From NCBI RefSeq assembly GCF_051175385.1, contig NZ_CP195106.1, positions 992,001 through 1,056,000 on the forward strand: a stretch of DNA of 64,000 bases, in the 5' to 3' direction. Positions within the stretch are counted from its first letter, which is position 1. Every line of letters begins with the position of its first letter. Below, piece after piece: positions 9,023 through 18,249 of the stretch. The position numbers and the translations under genes are program-made. Below the pieces are notes generated by a model. The model saw only the letters and a program-made list of their open reading frames with translations, was not told the origin of the DNA and made no database searches. This stretch comes from Tundrisphaera lichenicola. GTDB taxonomy: Bacteria; Planctomycetota; Planctomycetia; Isosphaerales; Isosphaeraceae.

Positions 9023-9682
9023 TCAATCCCGGCCCAGTCCGATGGCCCGGTTCAAGGCTTCCAGATCCGACAGGTTGGGCAGAAATGCCGACTCGCCCGA
9101 CCAATCCCCCGACGGCCTCCGGTGGCCGATGGCGAGGGCTCTCACTCCCGCACCGGACGCGGCAGCCAGTCCGGTCGGCGAATCTTCCAAGGCCACCACT
9201 TCTCCAGCGTTCAGTCCCAGCCGGGCCACTGCCAGTCGATAGCATTCCGGGTCGGGCTTGAGGGCTTTCACGTCTTCCTTGGCGATGATGTATTCGAACG
9301 CGCCAGAGAGGCCCGACGAGCCGAGAACCGCCTCGACGTTCGCTCGCCAGGTCGTTGTGGCCACGGCCAGGCGGACCTTACCGTCCAGATGTTTCACCAG
9401 ATCGGCCACCCCCGGATAGAGACGAGGGGCGTCGAGCAGCATCCGAATCGTCAGCTCCTGTTTTCGGCGGGCCCACCCCTCGATGTCTCCGCCGTCGATT
9501 TTCCTCCTCGCGAAAACCTCGGCGCAGAAGGCACGGTCGTCGATCTCGGCGGCCCGGGCGCATGTCTCGTCGGATTCGAGCCAGCCCATCTGGCCGAAGG
9601 TCCTCTGCCAGGCGGCGACGTGGACGTTCTCGGTGTCGGCGATCACGCCATCGAAGTCGAACAGCACGGCGCGGGTGGGCAT
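9023..9682 (-). CDS. HAD-superfamily hydrolase (beta-phosphoglucomutase-like)
   Basis: A 219-residue haloacid-dehalogenase-fold phosphatase or mutase. Motif I is DFDGVIADTE near the N-terminus, motif II the ATTT strand, motif III the lysine in KPDPECYRLAV, and motif IV ALEDSPTGLAAA. The helical cap inserted after motif I fits the beta-phosphoglucomutase/phosphatase-like branch. Cytosolic; the substrate is probably a small sugar phosphate. It converges on the preceding gene with a 4-bp gap and is divergent from the following isomerase gene. Confidence 0.9.
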   Translation of the reverse strand: MPTRAVLFDFDGVIADTENVHVAAWQRTFGQMGWLESDETCARAAEIDDRAFCAEVFARRKIDGGDIEGWARRKQELTIRMLLDAPRLYPGVADLVKHLDGKVRLAVATTTWRANVEAVLGSSGLSGAFEYIIAKEDVKALKPDPECYRLAVARLGLNAGEVVALEDSPTGLAAASGAGVRALAIGHRRPSGDWSGESAFLPNLSDLEALNRAIGLGRD

Positions 9683-9862
9683 CGGATCCTCGGGTCGGGC
9701 GGCCGGGGCTGAGGCCGGAGCGTCCGATTATCGCGGCCCCTCCCTCGGGCGTCAAATCGTTGACATTCCCCTCGTGGCCCCTTATGTTTGCGTCTTACCT
9801 CTCGGTGAATTCGGATGACCCGCTCCCCGACCCCAGGCGACGCAACTCGGAGTACGCGCACG

Positions 9863-10873
9863 ATGGCTCGACCCGTCACCCTCTTCACCGGTCAGTGGGC
9901 CGACCTCCCGCTGGAGACGATCTGCCAGAAGGCCAGCCAGTGGGGCTACGACGGCATCGAGCTGCCGTGCTGGGGCGACCACTTCAACGTCCAGAAAGCC
10001 CTGACCGACGACAAGTATTGCCAGGGCCGCCACGACCTGCTCGCCAAGTATGGCCTGAAGTGCTGGGCGATCTCCAATCACCTGACCGGCCAGCTGGTCC
10101 TCGACATCCTGGACGAACGGACCGACGACTGGGTGCCGCCGGAGGCCCGGGGGGACTCCGAGAAGAAGCGAGCCTGGGCGATCCAGGAGATGAAGGACAC
10201 CGCTCGGGCCGCCGCCAAGCTGGGCGTGAAGGTGGTCAACGGATTCACCGGATCGTCGATCTGGCACCTGCTCTACTCGTTCCCGCCGGTCTCCGACAAG
10301 ATGCTGGCCGACGGCTTCAAGCTCCTGGCCGAGCGATGGAACCCGATCCTCGACGTGTTCAAGGAGGTCGGCGTCCGGTTCGGCCTGGAGGTCCACCCGA
10401 CCGAGATCGCCTTCGACCTCTACTCGGCCCAGATGGCGCTCGAGGCGATGGACCATCGGCCCGAATTCGGCTTCAACTTCGACCCGAGCCACCTCCTCTG
10501 GCAGTTCGTCGACCCGGTCGCGTTCATCCGGGCCTTCCCCGACCGGATCTACCACGTCCACGTCAAGGACGCCGCGCGGACGCTCGACGGCAAGACGGGC
10601 ATCCTCGGCTCGCACCTCAACTTCGGCGATCCCCGCCGAGGTTGGGACTTCCGGTCGCCGGGCCGGGGCCAGGTCGATTTCGAGGAGATCGCGCGGGCCC
10701 TGAACACGATCGGCTACGAAGGCCCGCTCTCGATCGAGTGGGAAGACCCCGGGATGGATCGCGAATTCGGCGCCGCCGAGGCCGCCCAGTTCACCAGGAC
10801 CAAGATGGGCTTCACCTCGTCGGGCCGGGGCTTCGACTCGGCCTTCGCCGAGGCCCAGGCCAAGAAAGCTTGA
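9863..10873 (+). CDS. sugar phosphate isomerase/epimerase (TIM barrel)
   Basis: About 336 residues, without a signal peptide. AP-endonuclease-2-like TIM barrel: the N-terminal GYDGIELPCWGDHF strand carries the first metal-ligand glutamate, followed by GLEVHPTEIAFD, the NFDPSHLLWQ block, YHVHVKDA and LSIEWEDPG. These give the usual E/D/H/E metal site. I chose the ATG at 9863 because the barrel starts right after it; the frame is open 48 bp upstream. Likely function is sugar or polyol isomerisation in the cytosol. It is one of three members of this family in the window. Confidence 0.9.
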   Translation: MARPVTLFTGQWADLPLETICQKASQWGYDGIELPCWGDHFNVQKALTDDKYCQGRHDLLAKYGLKCWAISNHLTGQLVLDILDERTDDWVPPEARGDSEKKRAWAIQEMKDTARAAAKLGVKVVNGFTGSSIWHLLYSFPPVSDKMLADGFKLLAERWNPILDVFKEVGVRFGLEVHPTEIAFDLYSAQMALEAMDHRPEFGFNFDPSHLLWQFVDPVAFIRAFPDRIYHVHVKDAARTLDGKTGILGSHLNFGDPRRGWDFRSPGRGQVDFEEIARALNTIGYEGPLSIEWEDPGMDREFGAAEAAQFTRTKMGFTSSGRGFDSAFAEAQAKKA

Positions 10874-11045
10874 AGCGGGGCCTGGCCCGTCCGAATTTTC
10901 GAGGCCTCATCCCGAACTTATCTGTGAAGCGGTAAGAATCGGGATGGGGCCCCGACCGTCCGGGCAGGATCGACGCCCGATCGGCCGGATGCCTGGCCAT
11001 CGCCCGAACGCCCGCGCACCGTCCTTCTTCGATGGGAGCGGTCTC

Positions 11046-11285
11046 ATGAGCATTGATACCTTGGGCAACGTCCTGCTCTGGTCCGGGATCATCAATTTTG
11101 GGATGCTCGCCATCTGGAGCGGGGCGTTCTTCTTCGGCCGACGATTAATGCACCGGGTCAGCCGGTGGGCTGGCGTCACCGACGAGCATTTCGATATGAT
11201 CCAGTATGCCGGGATCATCTTCTACAAGATCTGCATCTTCATGTTCTTCCTGATCCCTTACGTCGCGCTCCGGTTCGTGAAGTAG
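11046..11285 (+). CDS. small membrane protein, DUF6868-like
   Basis: A 79-residue protein with two hydrophobic segments (about residues 10-30 and 55-75) separated by a short loop containing FDMIQYAG. The pattern, including the C-terminal IPYVALRFVK, resembles the DUF6868 family of small inner-membrane proteins as I remember it. Function unknown. I chose the ATG at 11046; the longer frame upstream is arginine/proline-rich and looks non-coding. Confidence 0.75.
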   Translation: MSIDTLGNVLLWSGIINFGMLAIWSGAFFFGRRLMHRVSRWAGVTDEHFDMIQYAGIIFYKICIFMFFLIPYVALRFVK

Positions 11286-11385
11286 TCCGGGGCGAGCGGC
11301 CCCGCCCTCGTCCTCCCGGCTGCCCGATCGATTCGAGAGTTACCGACCGATCCGCCATCGAGCCTTACCGAGGAGCCACCCGGTC

Positions 11386-11574
11386 ATGAGCGGCCCGATC
11401 GTTCGTAAGTATGGATTCCCGAACTTCGAGAAAATCTTCGGGGAGCGGGAGTTGAAGCACGGCGCCGAGGAGGAAGCCTCGACCCTGGAGGCCCCGCAAC
11501 AACCCGCCGAGCCGCCCAAGGCCGTCTCCGATCCGTCGAAGGATCAACCCGGGTCCAAACCGCCCCAGGCCTGA
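11386..11574 (+). CDS. small hypothetical protein
   Basis: A 62-residue acidic protein. Its first half (SGPIVRKYGFPNFEKIFGE) looks structured and the second half is a disordered Pro/Glu/Ala/Lys tail. It follows the DUF6868-like gene by 100 bp on the same strand. The codon use and well-formed N-terminus suggest a real gene, but I cannot assign a function. Confidence 0.55.
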   Translation: MSGPIVRKYGFPNFEKIFGERELKHGAEEEASTLEAPQQPAEPPKAVSDPSKDQPGSKPPQA

Positions 11575-11893
11575 GTGTTTCTCATTTCGAAAGCCGATTT
11601 GGCGACACTCCCGGCCAATTTCCGACGATCTATCAGGCAGGGCCTCGTCGCGTCGGAACGTCGATTTGATTCGTCAACCGGTCGATTTTGATTCCTTTTG
11701 CCAAAATCGGCGGATTGCGATAAATTAAATCTACCAGATCGCCCCCCGCCGACGCGGGGGCCGGTCGCCCTCCGGATGATGCCCGAGGGTTACTCGGTCG
11801 ACGGTGTCCGTCGCGGTTGCTCCATCCCGTCGATTCTGGTCGTATCCCCTCCTCACCGACGGCGGCGGGACCCGCCGGGGATCGTCCTACCTC

Positions 11894-13114
11894 ATGGTTA
11901 ACTATTACGGCAATCTCCTGCTCGGGCTGGTCGCGATCGTGGCCGTCGCGACAACCCTCCTGGCCATGGCCAGCTTGTTCTGGGTCACTCGCAAACGTCG
12001 AGGCCTCGCGGATTACACGCCGCCGATCACCATCTACAAGCCGTTGAAGGGCCTGGATGAAGACCTGGAGAGTTGCCTCCGGAGCTTCTTCCGGCTCGAC
12101 TATCCCACCTACCAGATCCTCTTCTGCGTGGCCGACTCCGACGACCCTGCAATCCCGCTGGTCCAGCAACTCCTCGCCGAGTTTCCCGACCAGGACGCCC
12201 GCCTGATCGTCGGCTGTCCGGCGTTCGGGCTCAATCCAAAGGTCGAGAGCCTGGCGGCGATGGATCGTCACCGGAAGCATGACACGATCCTGATCAGCGA
12301 CTCTAACGTTCGGGTCGCCCCGAGCTATCTCCGAGAGACCGCCTGCTACCTGGCCGAGCCGGGGGTGGGGCTGGTCACCAACCTGTTCGCGGGGGTCGAG
12401 GAAGACCACTCGGGCGCGGCGCTCGAGAACTTGCAACTCAACGGGATCATCGCCGGGGGGGTGGCCACGGCCTCGGTCCTGGGCATCACCTGCGTGGTCG
12501 GCAAGTCGATGATGCTGCCGGTCCGGGTCCTGGAGGCGATCGGCGGGTTCGCCTCGGTCCGGAATCTTCTGGCCGAGGATCAGGCGATCGGCATCCGCGT
12601 TCGCAAGGCGGGTTACTCGATCCGGTTGAGCCACCACGTCATCGAGAATGTGAACCGGCACCGGAGCTTCCGCTGGTTCCTGAATCGGCACTCGCGATGG
12701 TTCAAGATCCGTCGACGACTGGCGCTCTCGACGTTCGTGATGGAGCCGATGTTCAACCTGGCCGTGGTCGGGTTGGTCTGGGCACTCTCGGGCGAGTCGG
12801 GGCTGGCCTGGGGCGGCTTGCTGGTCCTGGTCGGCCTGGGGATCGTCCGCGACGCCGCGCAGGCCCGAAGGCTTCGGGGGAGTATCCCCCGGTTCCGCCA
12901 CCTGGCCCTCAGCCCGATCAAGGACCTGTTCCTCCTGCCGGTCTGGTTCGACGCACTCATCAATCGTCGGATCCACTGGCGAGGCCACAAGTTCCTGGTC
13001 GGCAACTTCACCAGGCTCCGACTGGCCCGCGTGCCCCGCGATGTCCGCCGGCGAGTCCGACGGGTCCGGAAACTCCGGTCGCATCATGGCGACCTCGGGA
13101 CCAGCCATGGATGA
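11894..13114 (+). CDS. membrane glycosyltransferase, GT21-like (ceramide glucosyltransferase/HpnI type)
   Basis: About 406 residues. An N-terminal transmembrane helix (about residues 8-30) precedes a GT-A domain with the GT21 layout: the KPLKGLD opening, ADSDDPA, the D-S-N acidic site (ISDSNVRV), the EDQAIG acid/base region and an R-H-S-R-W variant of the (Q/R)xxRW motif. Further C-terminal hydrophobic segments follow. The family transfers sugar or N-acetylhexosamine to lipid acceptors such as ceramide or hopanoid; HpnI is a bacterial member. No hopanoid genes are adjacent, so the acceptor is open. Start chosen at 11894; the longer frame adds 30 residues without a coherent signal. Confidence 0.82.
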   Translation: MVNYYGNLLLGLVAIVAVATTLLAMASLFWVTRKRRGLADYTPPITIYKPLKGLDEDLESCLRSFFRLDYPTYQILFCVADSDDPAIPLVQQLLAEFPDQDARLIVGCPAFGLNPKVESLAAMDRHRKHDTILISDSNVRVAPSYLRETACYLAEPGVGLVTNLFAGVEEDHSGAALENLQLNGIIAGGVATASVLGITCVVGKSMMLPVRVLEAIGGFASVRNLLAEDQAIGIRVRKAGYSIRLSHHVIENVNRHRSFRWFLNRHSRWFKIRRRLALSTFVMEPMFNLAVVGLVWALSGESGLAWGGLLVLVGLGIVRDAAQARRLRGSIPRFRHLALSPIKDLFLLPVWFDALINRRIHWRGHKFLVGNFTRLRLARVPRDVRRRVRRVRKLRSHHGDLGTSHG

Positions 13115-13426
13115 GTCGTGATCCCGGTAGGCCGATTGCTCGCGTCTCATTCGCGGCGTCCGGGCATCCCGATATTCTGAATCGGATCGATGTTCCTCCA
13201 TCCTATCGGGATCGAATCCGAATCATTTGAGGTCGCTTGAACGGTGGTTCCCCTCCAGGAACATGGCAAACCCGCCAGGCGGATCGGAGGAGATCCTCAC
13301 CCAGCCTCCGGTCATCTTCTCCCGAGGGGAGAGGGCGAATTATTGACAATGGCTTCTGTGCAATGGTCCTGGGACACTACCGCTTGATCAACAACACCCG
13401 GGATGGGCGAGGAAGGAAGGGTCTTG

Positions 13427-15046
13427 ATGGGCGAATTGTCCGGTGTCTCGGCTCTCGATCCCGCTCCTGACGATGATCCACCCCCTCCAACTTCGACCAG
13501 ATCCCTCCCTGGCCCCCTCCAGAATTCGCTCCTCCTCGCGTTATTCCTGGCCTCGCTGATCTCCCAATCCTCGATTGCCGAAGCCGACGCACTCGGCCGC
13601 GTCCGGGCCTCGGGCCGCCTGGCCTTTGGCTCCGACGAGGAAGGAGGTGCGCCTTATTTTTATCGGGATGACTCCAATCGGAGGGTCGGATTCGAGGCCG
13701 AGTTGATCGAGCGGATCGCCCGCGAATTGAAGGTCGAGCCGGACTTCCATCAGGTCCAGTGGGAATATTTGCTCCAGGTCCTCGGCCGGGGCGCAATCGA
13801 CATCGTGCTCAACGGTTACGAGTTGACCGAGGCCCGGGCTCGCGACTTCCTGGCCACCCGTCCCTATTACATCTACCAGCTCCAACTGATGGCCCGGCCC
13901 GATGGCCCGGTCCGGTCCTGGGCGGATTTCGACCTCCCGCGACCCGGCGGAGGCCCCTGGAAAGTGGGCGTCCTGGGGATGTCGGCCGGCGATCTCTACG
14001 CCCAGCGGTTCGCCGGTCCTAACCTCCGGATCGCCACCTTCGACGGTGCCACCAGCGCGATGATTGCCGTCCGGAACGGGCAGATCGACGCCACACTCCA
14101 GGATCTTCCCGCCGCTCGCCACTACGTCAAGCGGCCCGAGTTTCGCGAATCCCTGGGACTGGCCGGCCCGCCCCTGGGTTGCGGATATTATGTGATCTAT
14201 ACGCGAAAATCCGACAATCGGCTCCGCGATGCGATCGACGAAGCCATCGGTCGCCTGATCAGCTCGGGCGAGCTTCGCGCGATCTACGAGAAGTACGACC
14301 TCTGGAACGAGGCCCAGGAGGCGCTCCGGGGTCCATTGCGCTCGTCGAGCGATCGCGTCGTCCCGGCCCGATCTTATTTCGACCTGGGCCTGCTCTGGAG
14401 GTTCGGGCCGAACCTCCTCCTGGCGGCCTTGACGACGATCCTCCTGTCCTGCACCTCGATGCCCCTGGCGATGGCGATTGGCCTTCTCGTGGCGATCGGG
14501 CGGGTCTACGGGCCGAGCCTGGTCGCCCGGCCACTGGGGGCTTATGTCGAGGTTGTCCGGGGAACTCCGCTGATCCTCCAGCTCTACGTCCTGTTCTACG
14601 TCCTGCCCGAATTCGGGGTGACGCTCTCCCCCTGGGCGGCGGGAGTGGCCGGGCTGGCGATCAACTATTCGGCCTACGAGGCCGAGATCTACCGGGCCGG
14701 ACTCCAGGCGATCCCCCGAGGTCAGATGGAGGCCGCGCTGGCCTTGGGGATGTCCCGGGGCCAGGCGATCCGAAGGATCATCGTCCCGCAGGCGGTCCGG
14801 ATCGTGATCCCGCCGGTGACGAGCGACTTCATCGCCTTGTTCAAGGATACGTCGGTCTGTTCCGTGATCACATTGACCGAGTTGACGAAGCAGTACTCGA
14901 TTCTCTTCAACAGCCAGGGAGGGGTGCTCGAATTCGGCCTGGCCACGGCCGCTCTCTACATGGCGATGAGCCTGCCTCTGTCGAGGTTTTCGAGATGGGT
15001 CGAACGGAGGTTGGACGCCGGGCCGAGGATGGGGGTGGTGGGATGA
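13427..15046 (+). CDS. amino-acid ABC transporter, fused substrate-binding protein and permease
   Basis: About 539 residues joining two usually separate subunits. After a Pro/Asp-rich leader and a hydrophobic segment, residues ~50-300 form a family-3 solute-binding protein (GRLAFGSDEEGGAPYFY, GFEAELIERIA, GAIDIVLNGYELT). The C-terminal ~220 residues are a HisM/GlnP-type permease with the signatures VRGTPLILQLYVLFYVLPEFG and EIYRAGLQAIPRGQMEAALALGMS. The ATG at 13427 has a purine-rich Shine-Dalgarno region (GGAAGGAAGG) just upstream, which favours it over the ATG at 13403. The ATPase gene overlaps its stop by 4 bp (ATGA), so the two are translationally coupled. Probable polar amino-acid importer. 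Confidence 0.88.
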   Translation: MGELSGVSALDPAPDDDPPPPTSTRSLPGPLQNSLLLALFLASLISQSSIAEADALGRVRASGRLAFGSDEEGGAPYFYRDDSNRRVGFEAELIERIARELKVEPDFHQVQWEYLLQVLGRGAIDIVLNGYELTEARARDFLATRPYYIYQLQLMARPDGPVRSWADFDLPRPGGGPWKVGVLGMSAGDLYAQRFAGPNLRIATFDGATSAMIAVRNGQIDATLQDLPAARHYVKRPEFRESLGLAGPPLGCGYYVIYTRKSDNRLRDAIDEAIGRLISSGELRAIYEKYDLWNEAQEALRGPLRSSSDRVVPARSYFDLGLLWRFGPNLLLAALTTILLSCTSMPLAMAIGLLVAIGRVYGPSLVARPLGAYVEVVRGTPLILQLYVLFYVLPEFGVTLSPWAAGVAGLAINYSAYEAEIYRAGLQAIPRGQMEAALALGMSRGQAIRRIIVPQAVRIVIPPVTSDFIALFKDTSVCSVITLTELTKQYSILFNSQGGVLEFGLATAALYMAMSLPLSRFSRWVERRLDAGPRMGVVG

Positions 15047-15789
15047 TCGAGGCGCTCGACCTGGTCAAGAGGCACGGGACGCTCGAGGTCCTCCGAGGGG
15101 TGACGCTCCGGGTGACCCGAGGCGAGGTGGCGGCGATCATCGGCCCCTCCGGGAGCGGCAAGAGCACGTTCCTCCGCTGTCTCAACGGCCTGGAGTCGTT
15201 CCAGGGCGGCAGCGTGACAGTGGACGGCCTGCGGGTCGGATCCGACACGCCGGCTCGCGAACTCCCGAGGCTGAACCGACAAGTTTGCCTGCAGCTGGGG
15301 ATGGTCTTCCAGGGCTTCAACCTGTTCCCGCACCGGACGGTCCTCCAGAACGTGACCGAAGGACCGACGCAGGTCCTGCGCCTGGGCCGGCTCGAGGCCG
15401 AGGATCGGGCCCGTCGGCTCCTGGGTCGGGTCGGCCTGATGGACAAGCTCGACGCCCGGCCTCGGGAACTCTCCGGTGGTCAGCAGCAAAGGGTCGCGAT
15501 CGCCCGAGCCCTCGCGATGGAACCCCGGGCGATCCTCTTCGACGAGCCCACCAGCGCCCTCGATCCCCGGATGACCGCCGAGGTCCTGGCCGTGATGACC
15601 GACCTGGCCCGAGACGGCTTGACGATGCTGGTCGTGACCCACGCCATGAAGTTCGCCCGCCAGGTCGCGCACACGGTCCACGTGTTCGGAGAAGGCCGGG
15701 TCCTCGAATCCGGCCCCCCCGGCCAGATCTTCGAAGATCCCCTACACGAGGCGACCCGCGCACTCCTGAACGAGACCCAGGCGGCCTGA
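15043..15789 (+). CDS. polar amino-acid ABC transporter ATP-binding protein
   Basis: A 248-residue ABC ATPase. Walker A is GPSGSGKST, the Q-loop is MVFQGFNLFPH, the signature is LSGGQQQR, Walker B is AILFDEPTSALDP, and the H-loop is in VVTHAMKFAR. These match the GlnQ/HisP family that powers family-3 amino-acid importers. The start codon overlaps the stop of the fused binding-protein/permease gene, forming a two-gene operon. The downstream IS left end lies 24 bp after its stop. Confidence 0.93.
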   Translation: MIEALDLVKRHGTLEVLRGVTLRVTRGEVAAIIGPSGSGKSTFLRCLNGLESFQGGSVTVDGLRVGSDTPARELPRLNRQVCLQLGMVFQGFNLFPHRTVLQNVTEGPTQVLRLGRLEAEDRARRLLGRVGLMDKLDARPRELSGGQQQRVAIARALAMEPRAILFDEPTSALDPRMTAEVLAVMTDLARDGLTMLVVTHAMKFARQVAHTVHVFGEGRVLESGPPGQIFEDPLHEATRALLNETQAA

Positions 15790-15812
15790 TCCCGATCGAC
15801 GCGGACCGTTAA

Positions 15813-17131
15813 GGACCACCGATTCGATAACTTCCCGATACGCCTTCGGCATCGTATAACCGTAGCCAGGACGATCACGACCTCGCAACGGACGCCCAGC
15901 CATGACGTACAGCCCCGAGATCGAGCATTCGATGCGGATGTTCCACGACTCGCTCTCGGAGAAGGACCGCAGGCGATATGCGGCCATCGAGGCCGCCAAG
16001 CTCGGCCATGGGGGCACCGAATATATCGCCACGCTTCTGGGCTGCGATCCCAAGACGATCCGCCAGGGCCAACAGGACCTGGATCGACTCCCTGACGGGC
16101 TCGGCGATCGGGTTCGTAAAAAAGGGGCGGCCCGAAGCCGTGCATAGGCTCCATCCCGCTCCTGGAGGAGAACTTCCTCCGGGTGCTCCGGGATCGCACG
16201 GCCGGTGACCCGATGCGGCAGGGGGTCCGCTGGACCGACCTGAACTATGAGCAGATCGCCGGCCACCTGGCCGAGGCGGGCACCCCAGTCAGCGTGCCGG
16301 TGGTCAAGCAACTGCTCAAGAAGCACGGCTACGTCACCCGCAAGGCCCAGAAGGCCAGGGCGATGGGCGGGCATCCCGACCGCAACCAGCAGTTCGAGAA
16401 CATCGCCCGGCTGAAGGGGGAGTATCTCGGGACCGACAACCCGATCGTGAGCATCGACACCAAGAAGAAGGAGTTGATCGGCAATTTCTACCGGGCCGGG
16501 CACCTCCTGACCCAAGGGGTCATTGGGACGTTCGACCATGACTTCCCCAGCTTCGCCGAGGGTGTGGTCATCCCCCACGGGCTGTACGACGTGAAGGAGA
16601 ACGACGGCCATGTGAACCTGGGGACCAGCCACGACACGGGCGAGTTCGCCTGCGACAGCATCGAGCGGTGGTGGGAGGGCCAGGGCCGAGCCCGCTATCC
16701 CCGTGCGACCTCGATCTTGCTGCTGTGCGACGGCGGCGGCAGCAACAGTGCGAGCCAGTACCTGTTCAAGGAGGACCTCCAGGGTCTGGTCGATCGGCTC
16801 GGCATCGAGATCCGTGTGGCGCACTACCCGCCGTACTGCTCGAAATACAACCCGATCGAGCATCGGCTGTTCCCGCACCTGACCCGAGCCTGCCAGGGCG
16901 TGATCTTCGAGAGCGTGGGTTTGGTGAAGGAGTTGATGGAGAAGGCGAGCACGAGCACGGGGCTGCGGGTGACGGTGGACATCCTGGAGAAGGTGTACCA
17001 GACGGGGCGGAAGTATGCGGCAGGGTTCAAGGAGGACATGAAGATCGTGTTCGACGAGATCCTGCCGAAGTGGAACTACAGGGCGGTCCCGAGCGAATCA
17101 TGACTTCGGGAAGTTATCGAATCGGCGATCC
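15813..17131 (+). mobile_element. ISAzo13-like insertion sequence (1319 bp)
   Basis: Terminal inverted repeats of about 26 bp lie at 15813-15838 and 17106-17131. They share CCGATTCGATAACTTCCCGA exactly and differ only near the outer tip. A 3-bp direct repeat TAA (15810-15812 and 17132-17134) flanks the element and fits a target duplication. Inside is one transposase broken into two frames (15902-16147 and 16183-17103). The right end lies about 90 bp upstream of the tRNA-Ala gene. Confidence 0.9.
15902..17103 (+). pseudogene. ISAzo13-family transposase, -1 frameshift at an A6 run
   Basis: The N-terminal frame (from the ATG at 15902) reads a helix-turn-helix-like region through GTEYIATLLGCDPKTIRQG. 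It then hits the run of six A at 16118-16123 and ends at a stop about 25 bp later. Reading -1 from that run gives KPCIGSIPLLEENFLRVL and continues without interruption into the DDE catalytic part ending at 17103, with GDPMRQGVRWTD, DTKKKELIGNF and CDGGGSNSASQ. Total would be about 400 residues, the usual family length. The shift could be programmed -1 frameshifting on the A-run, a one-base deletion, or a sequencing undercall. Confidence 0.85.
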
Positions 17132-17182
17132 TAAGTTGGATGTCCCCTCGATTTAGTCCGAGTAAGAATGCGATCCTTGATC

Positions 17183-17211
17183 TTGGAAAAACCACGAGGT
17201 CTCGCTACGAT
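17183..17211 (+). promoter_or_regulatory. candidate sigma70-type promoter for tRNA-Ala
   Basis: TTGGAA at 17183-17188 and TACGAT at 17206-17211 are separated by exactly 17 bp, and the mature tRNA 5' end follows 12 bp after the -10 box. It lies between the right end of the ISAzo13-like element and the tRNA, so the IS did not remove it. Inferred from sequence pattern only. Confidence 0.5.
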
Positions 17212-17223
17212 AGTTCTCGATTC

Positions 17224-17296
17224 GGGGACGTAGCTCAATTGGGAGAGCGCTTGGTTTGCAACCATGAGGTTAGGGGTTCGATCCCCCTCGTCTCCA
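17224..17296 (+). tRNA. tRNA-Ala (anticodon TGC)
   Basis: A 73-nt cloverleaf. The acceptor stem is GGGGACG/CGTCTCC with one G-T pair and discriminator A; the D arm is GCTC...GAGC; the anticodon loop is TTTGCAA giving anticodon TGC; the T arm is AGGGG-TTCGATC-CCCCT. CCA is not encoded. The anticodon stem CTTGG/CCATG has one T-T mismatch (positions 28:42). The 3' end serves as the attachment site of the island that follows. Confidence 0.93.
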
Positions 17297-17298
17297 TT
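17272..17298 (+). repeat. attL-like direct repeat inside the tRNA-Ala 3' end
   Basis: A 27-bp stretch from the T arm to 2 bp past the tRNA end. It is repeated exactly and in the same orientation at 22455-22481, and the sequences diverge on both sides. This is the classic footprint of site-specific integration at a tRNA 3' end. Confidence 0.85.
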
Positions 17299-17680
17299 CC
17301 GAAGCCTATTTGCTGCAAGGGTTTGTGTTGGCGTTAGAACGGTTGTTGCCAGATGTAATTGGTTGCTATGGCAGAACTGTGGGGAGCACCAACTTTCTAT
17401 CCTTTGAACGAAGCAGGATCACCAACAACCTGAGGTGGCAGAGTTTTATCGGTCTGTCCGATCGTTAATTCGTCGGATTGGATGATACGGCCCTTGCCTT
17501 TCAGCCTTTGGCACACGGTGGAAGAATTCCACCCAATCAAACGGGCGAGCTTGGATTGCCCGCTCGTCGTTGAGCGAATCACAAATGGCCCTTAGGTCGG
17601 TGTGAGTCATGCCTCTTCGATCACACCATGCTCGTAGCACTCTTTGATGAGGGCTTCGAGTTGTTTGATCGAACAGCTTC
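17299..17680 (-). other. AT-rich island stretch with gene remnants
   Basis: Short overlapping minus-strand frames are present and none forms a convincing complete gene. One encodes a helix-turn-helix-like peptide (SKLARLIGWNSSTVCQRLKGKG) ending at 17397. Another ends in QLEALIKECYEHGVIEEA at about 17610 and is cut on its N-terminal side by the IS200 copy. Probably the left-end remnants of the island's original cargo. Confidence 0.4.
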
Positions 17681-18249
17681 ATGTCCATTCCTGGGATCTA
17701 AAATCCCTCGCCTTCAGGCGACCACTTGCAGTACGTTCGCGTGATGGAGCACTACCGACGGACCGCCCACACTCGGCTTGACATCAAGTTCCACCTGGTG
17801 TGGATCACGAAATACCGCAAGAAGCTCCTCCGGGGCGAAGTCGGCGTCCGGCTCCGCCAGATCGTTCGGACGATCTGTGCGGAGCTGGAGGTCGAGATCC
17901 TCAAGGGGCATGTGAGCATCGACCATGTCCACCTGTTCGTCTCCTGCCCGCCCCACGTGTCGGCGAGCTACCTGATGCAGCGGGTCAAGGGGAAGAGTTC
18001 GAGGCGGCTGTTGCAGGAGTACAGCCACCTGAACAAGGAGTGCTGGGGCCGGCACCTTTGGGCGAGGGGCTTCTTCGTGGCGAGTTCGGGGAACGTGACG
18101 GACGACGTGATCATGGAATACATCCGGACGCAGGACATGGAGAAGGGGGATGATGATTTCCGGGTGACTGATGCGTAGCGTTGTGGTGCCCAGTCGGGCT
18201 TTCAGCCGACTGCCGAACCCACCGCCTTCCAGGCGGTCGGTGGTTCAGT
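17681..18249 (+). mobile_element. IS200/IS605-type element, copy 2 (569 bp)
   Basis: It matches the copy at 2123-2691 base for base as far as I can read, with the same subterminal hairpins and no target duplication. The copies are about 15.5 kb apart in the same orientation, so recombination between them could delete or amplify everything from the haloperoxidase to the tRNA. It sits inside the tRNA-Ala island, interrupting remnant frames. Confidence 0.9.
17744..18178 (+). CDS. tnpA: IS200-family Y1 transposase TnpA, copy 2
   Basis: The product is identical to the one at 2186-2620: about 144 residues with the HUH pair in DHVHLFV and the tyrosine helix EYIRTQ. It appears intact and could mobilise both copies. 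Confidence 0.93.
   Translation: MEHYRRTAHTRLDIKFHLVWITKYRKKLLRGEVGVRLRQIVRTICAELEVEILKGHVSIDHVHLFVSCPPHVSASYLMQRVKGKSSRRLLQEYSHLNKECWGRHLWARGFFVASSGNVTDDVIMEYIRTQDMEKGDDDFRVTDA

Noticed and set aside
13115..13426. Possible small gene or CRISPR-like repeat between glycosyltransferase and transporter
   Set aside because: Only a short imperfect palindrome (CTCCCGAGGGGAG) and no spaced direct repeats; looks like a dispersed non-coding repeat fragment. No CRISPR array is seen anywhere in the window.
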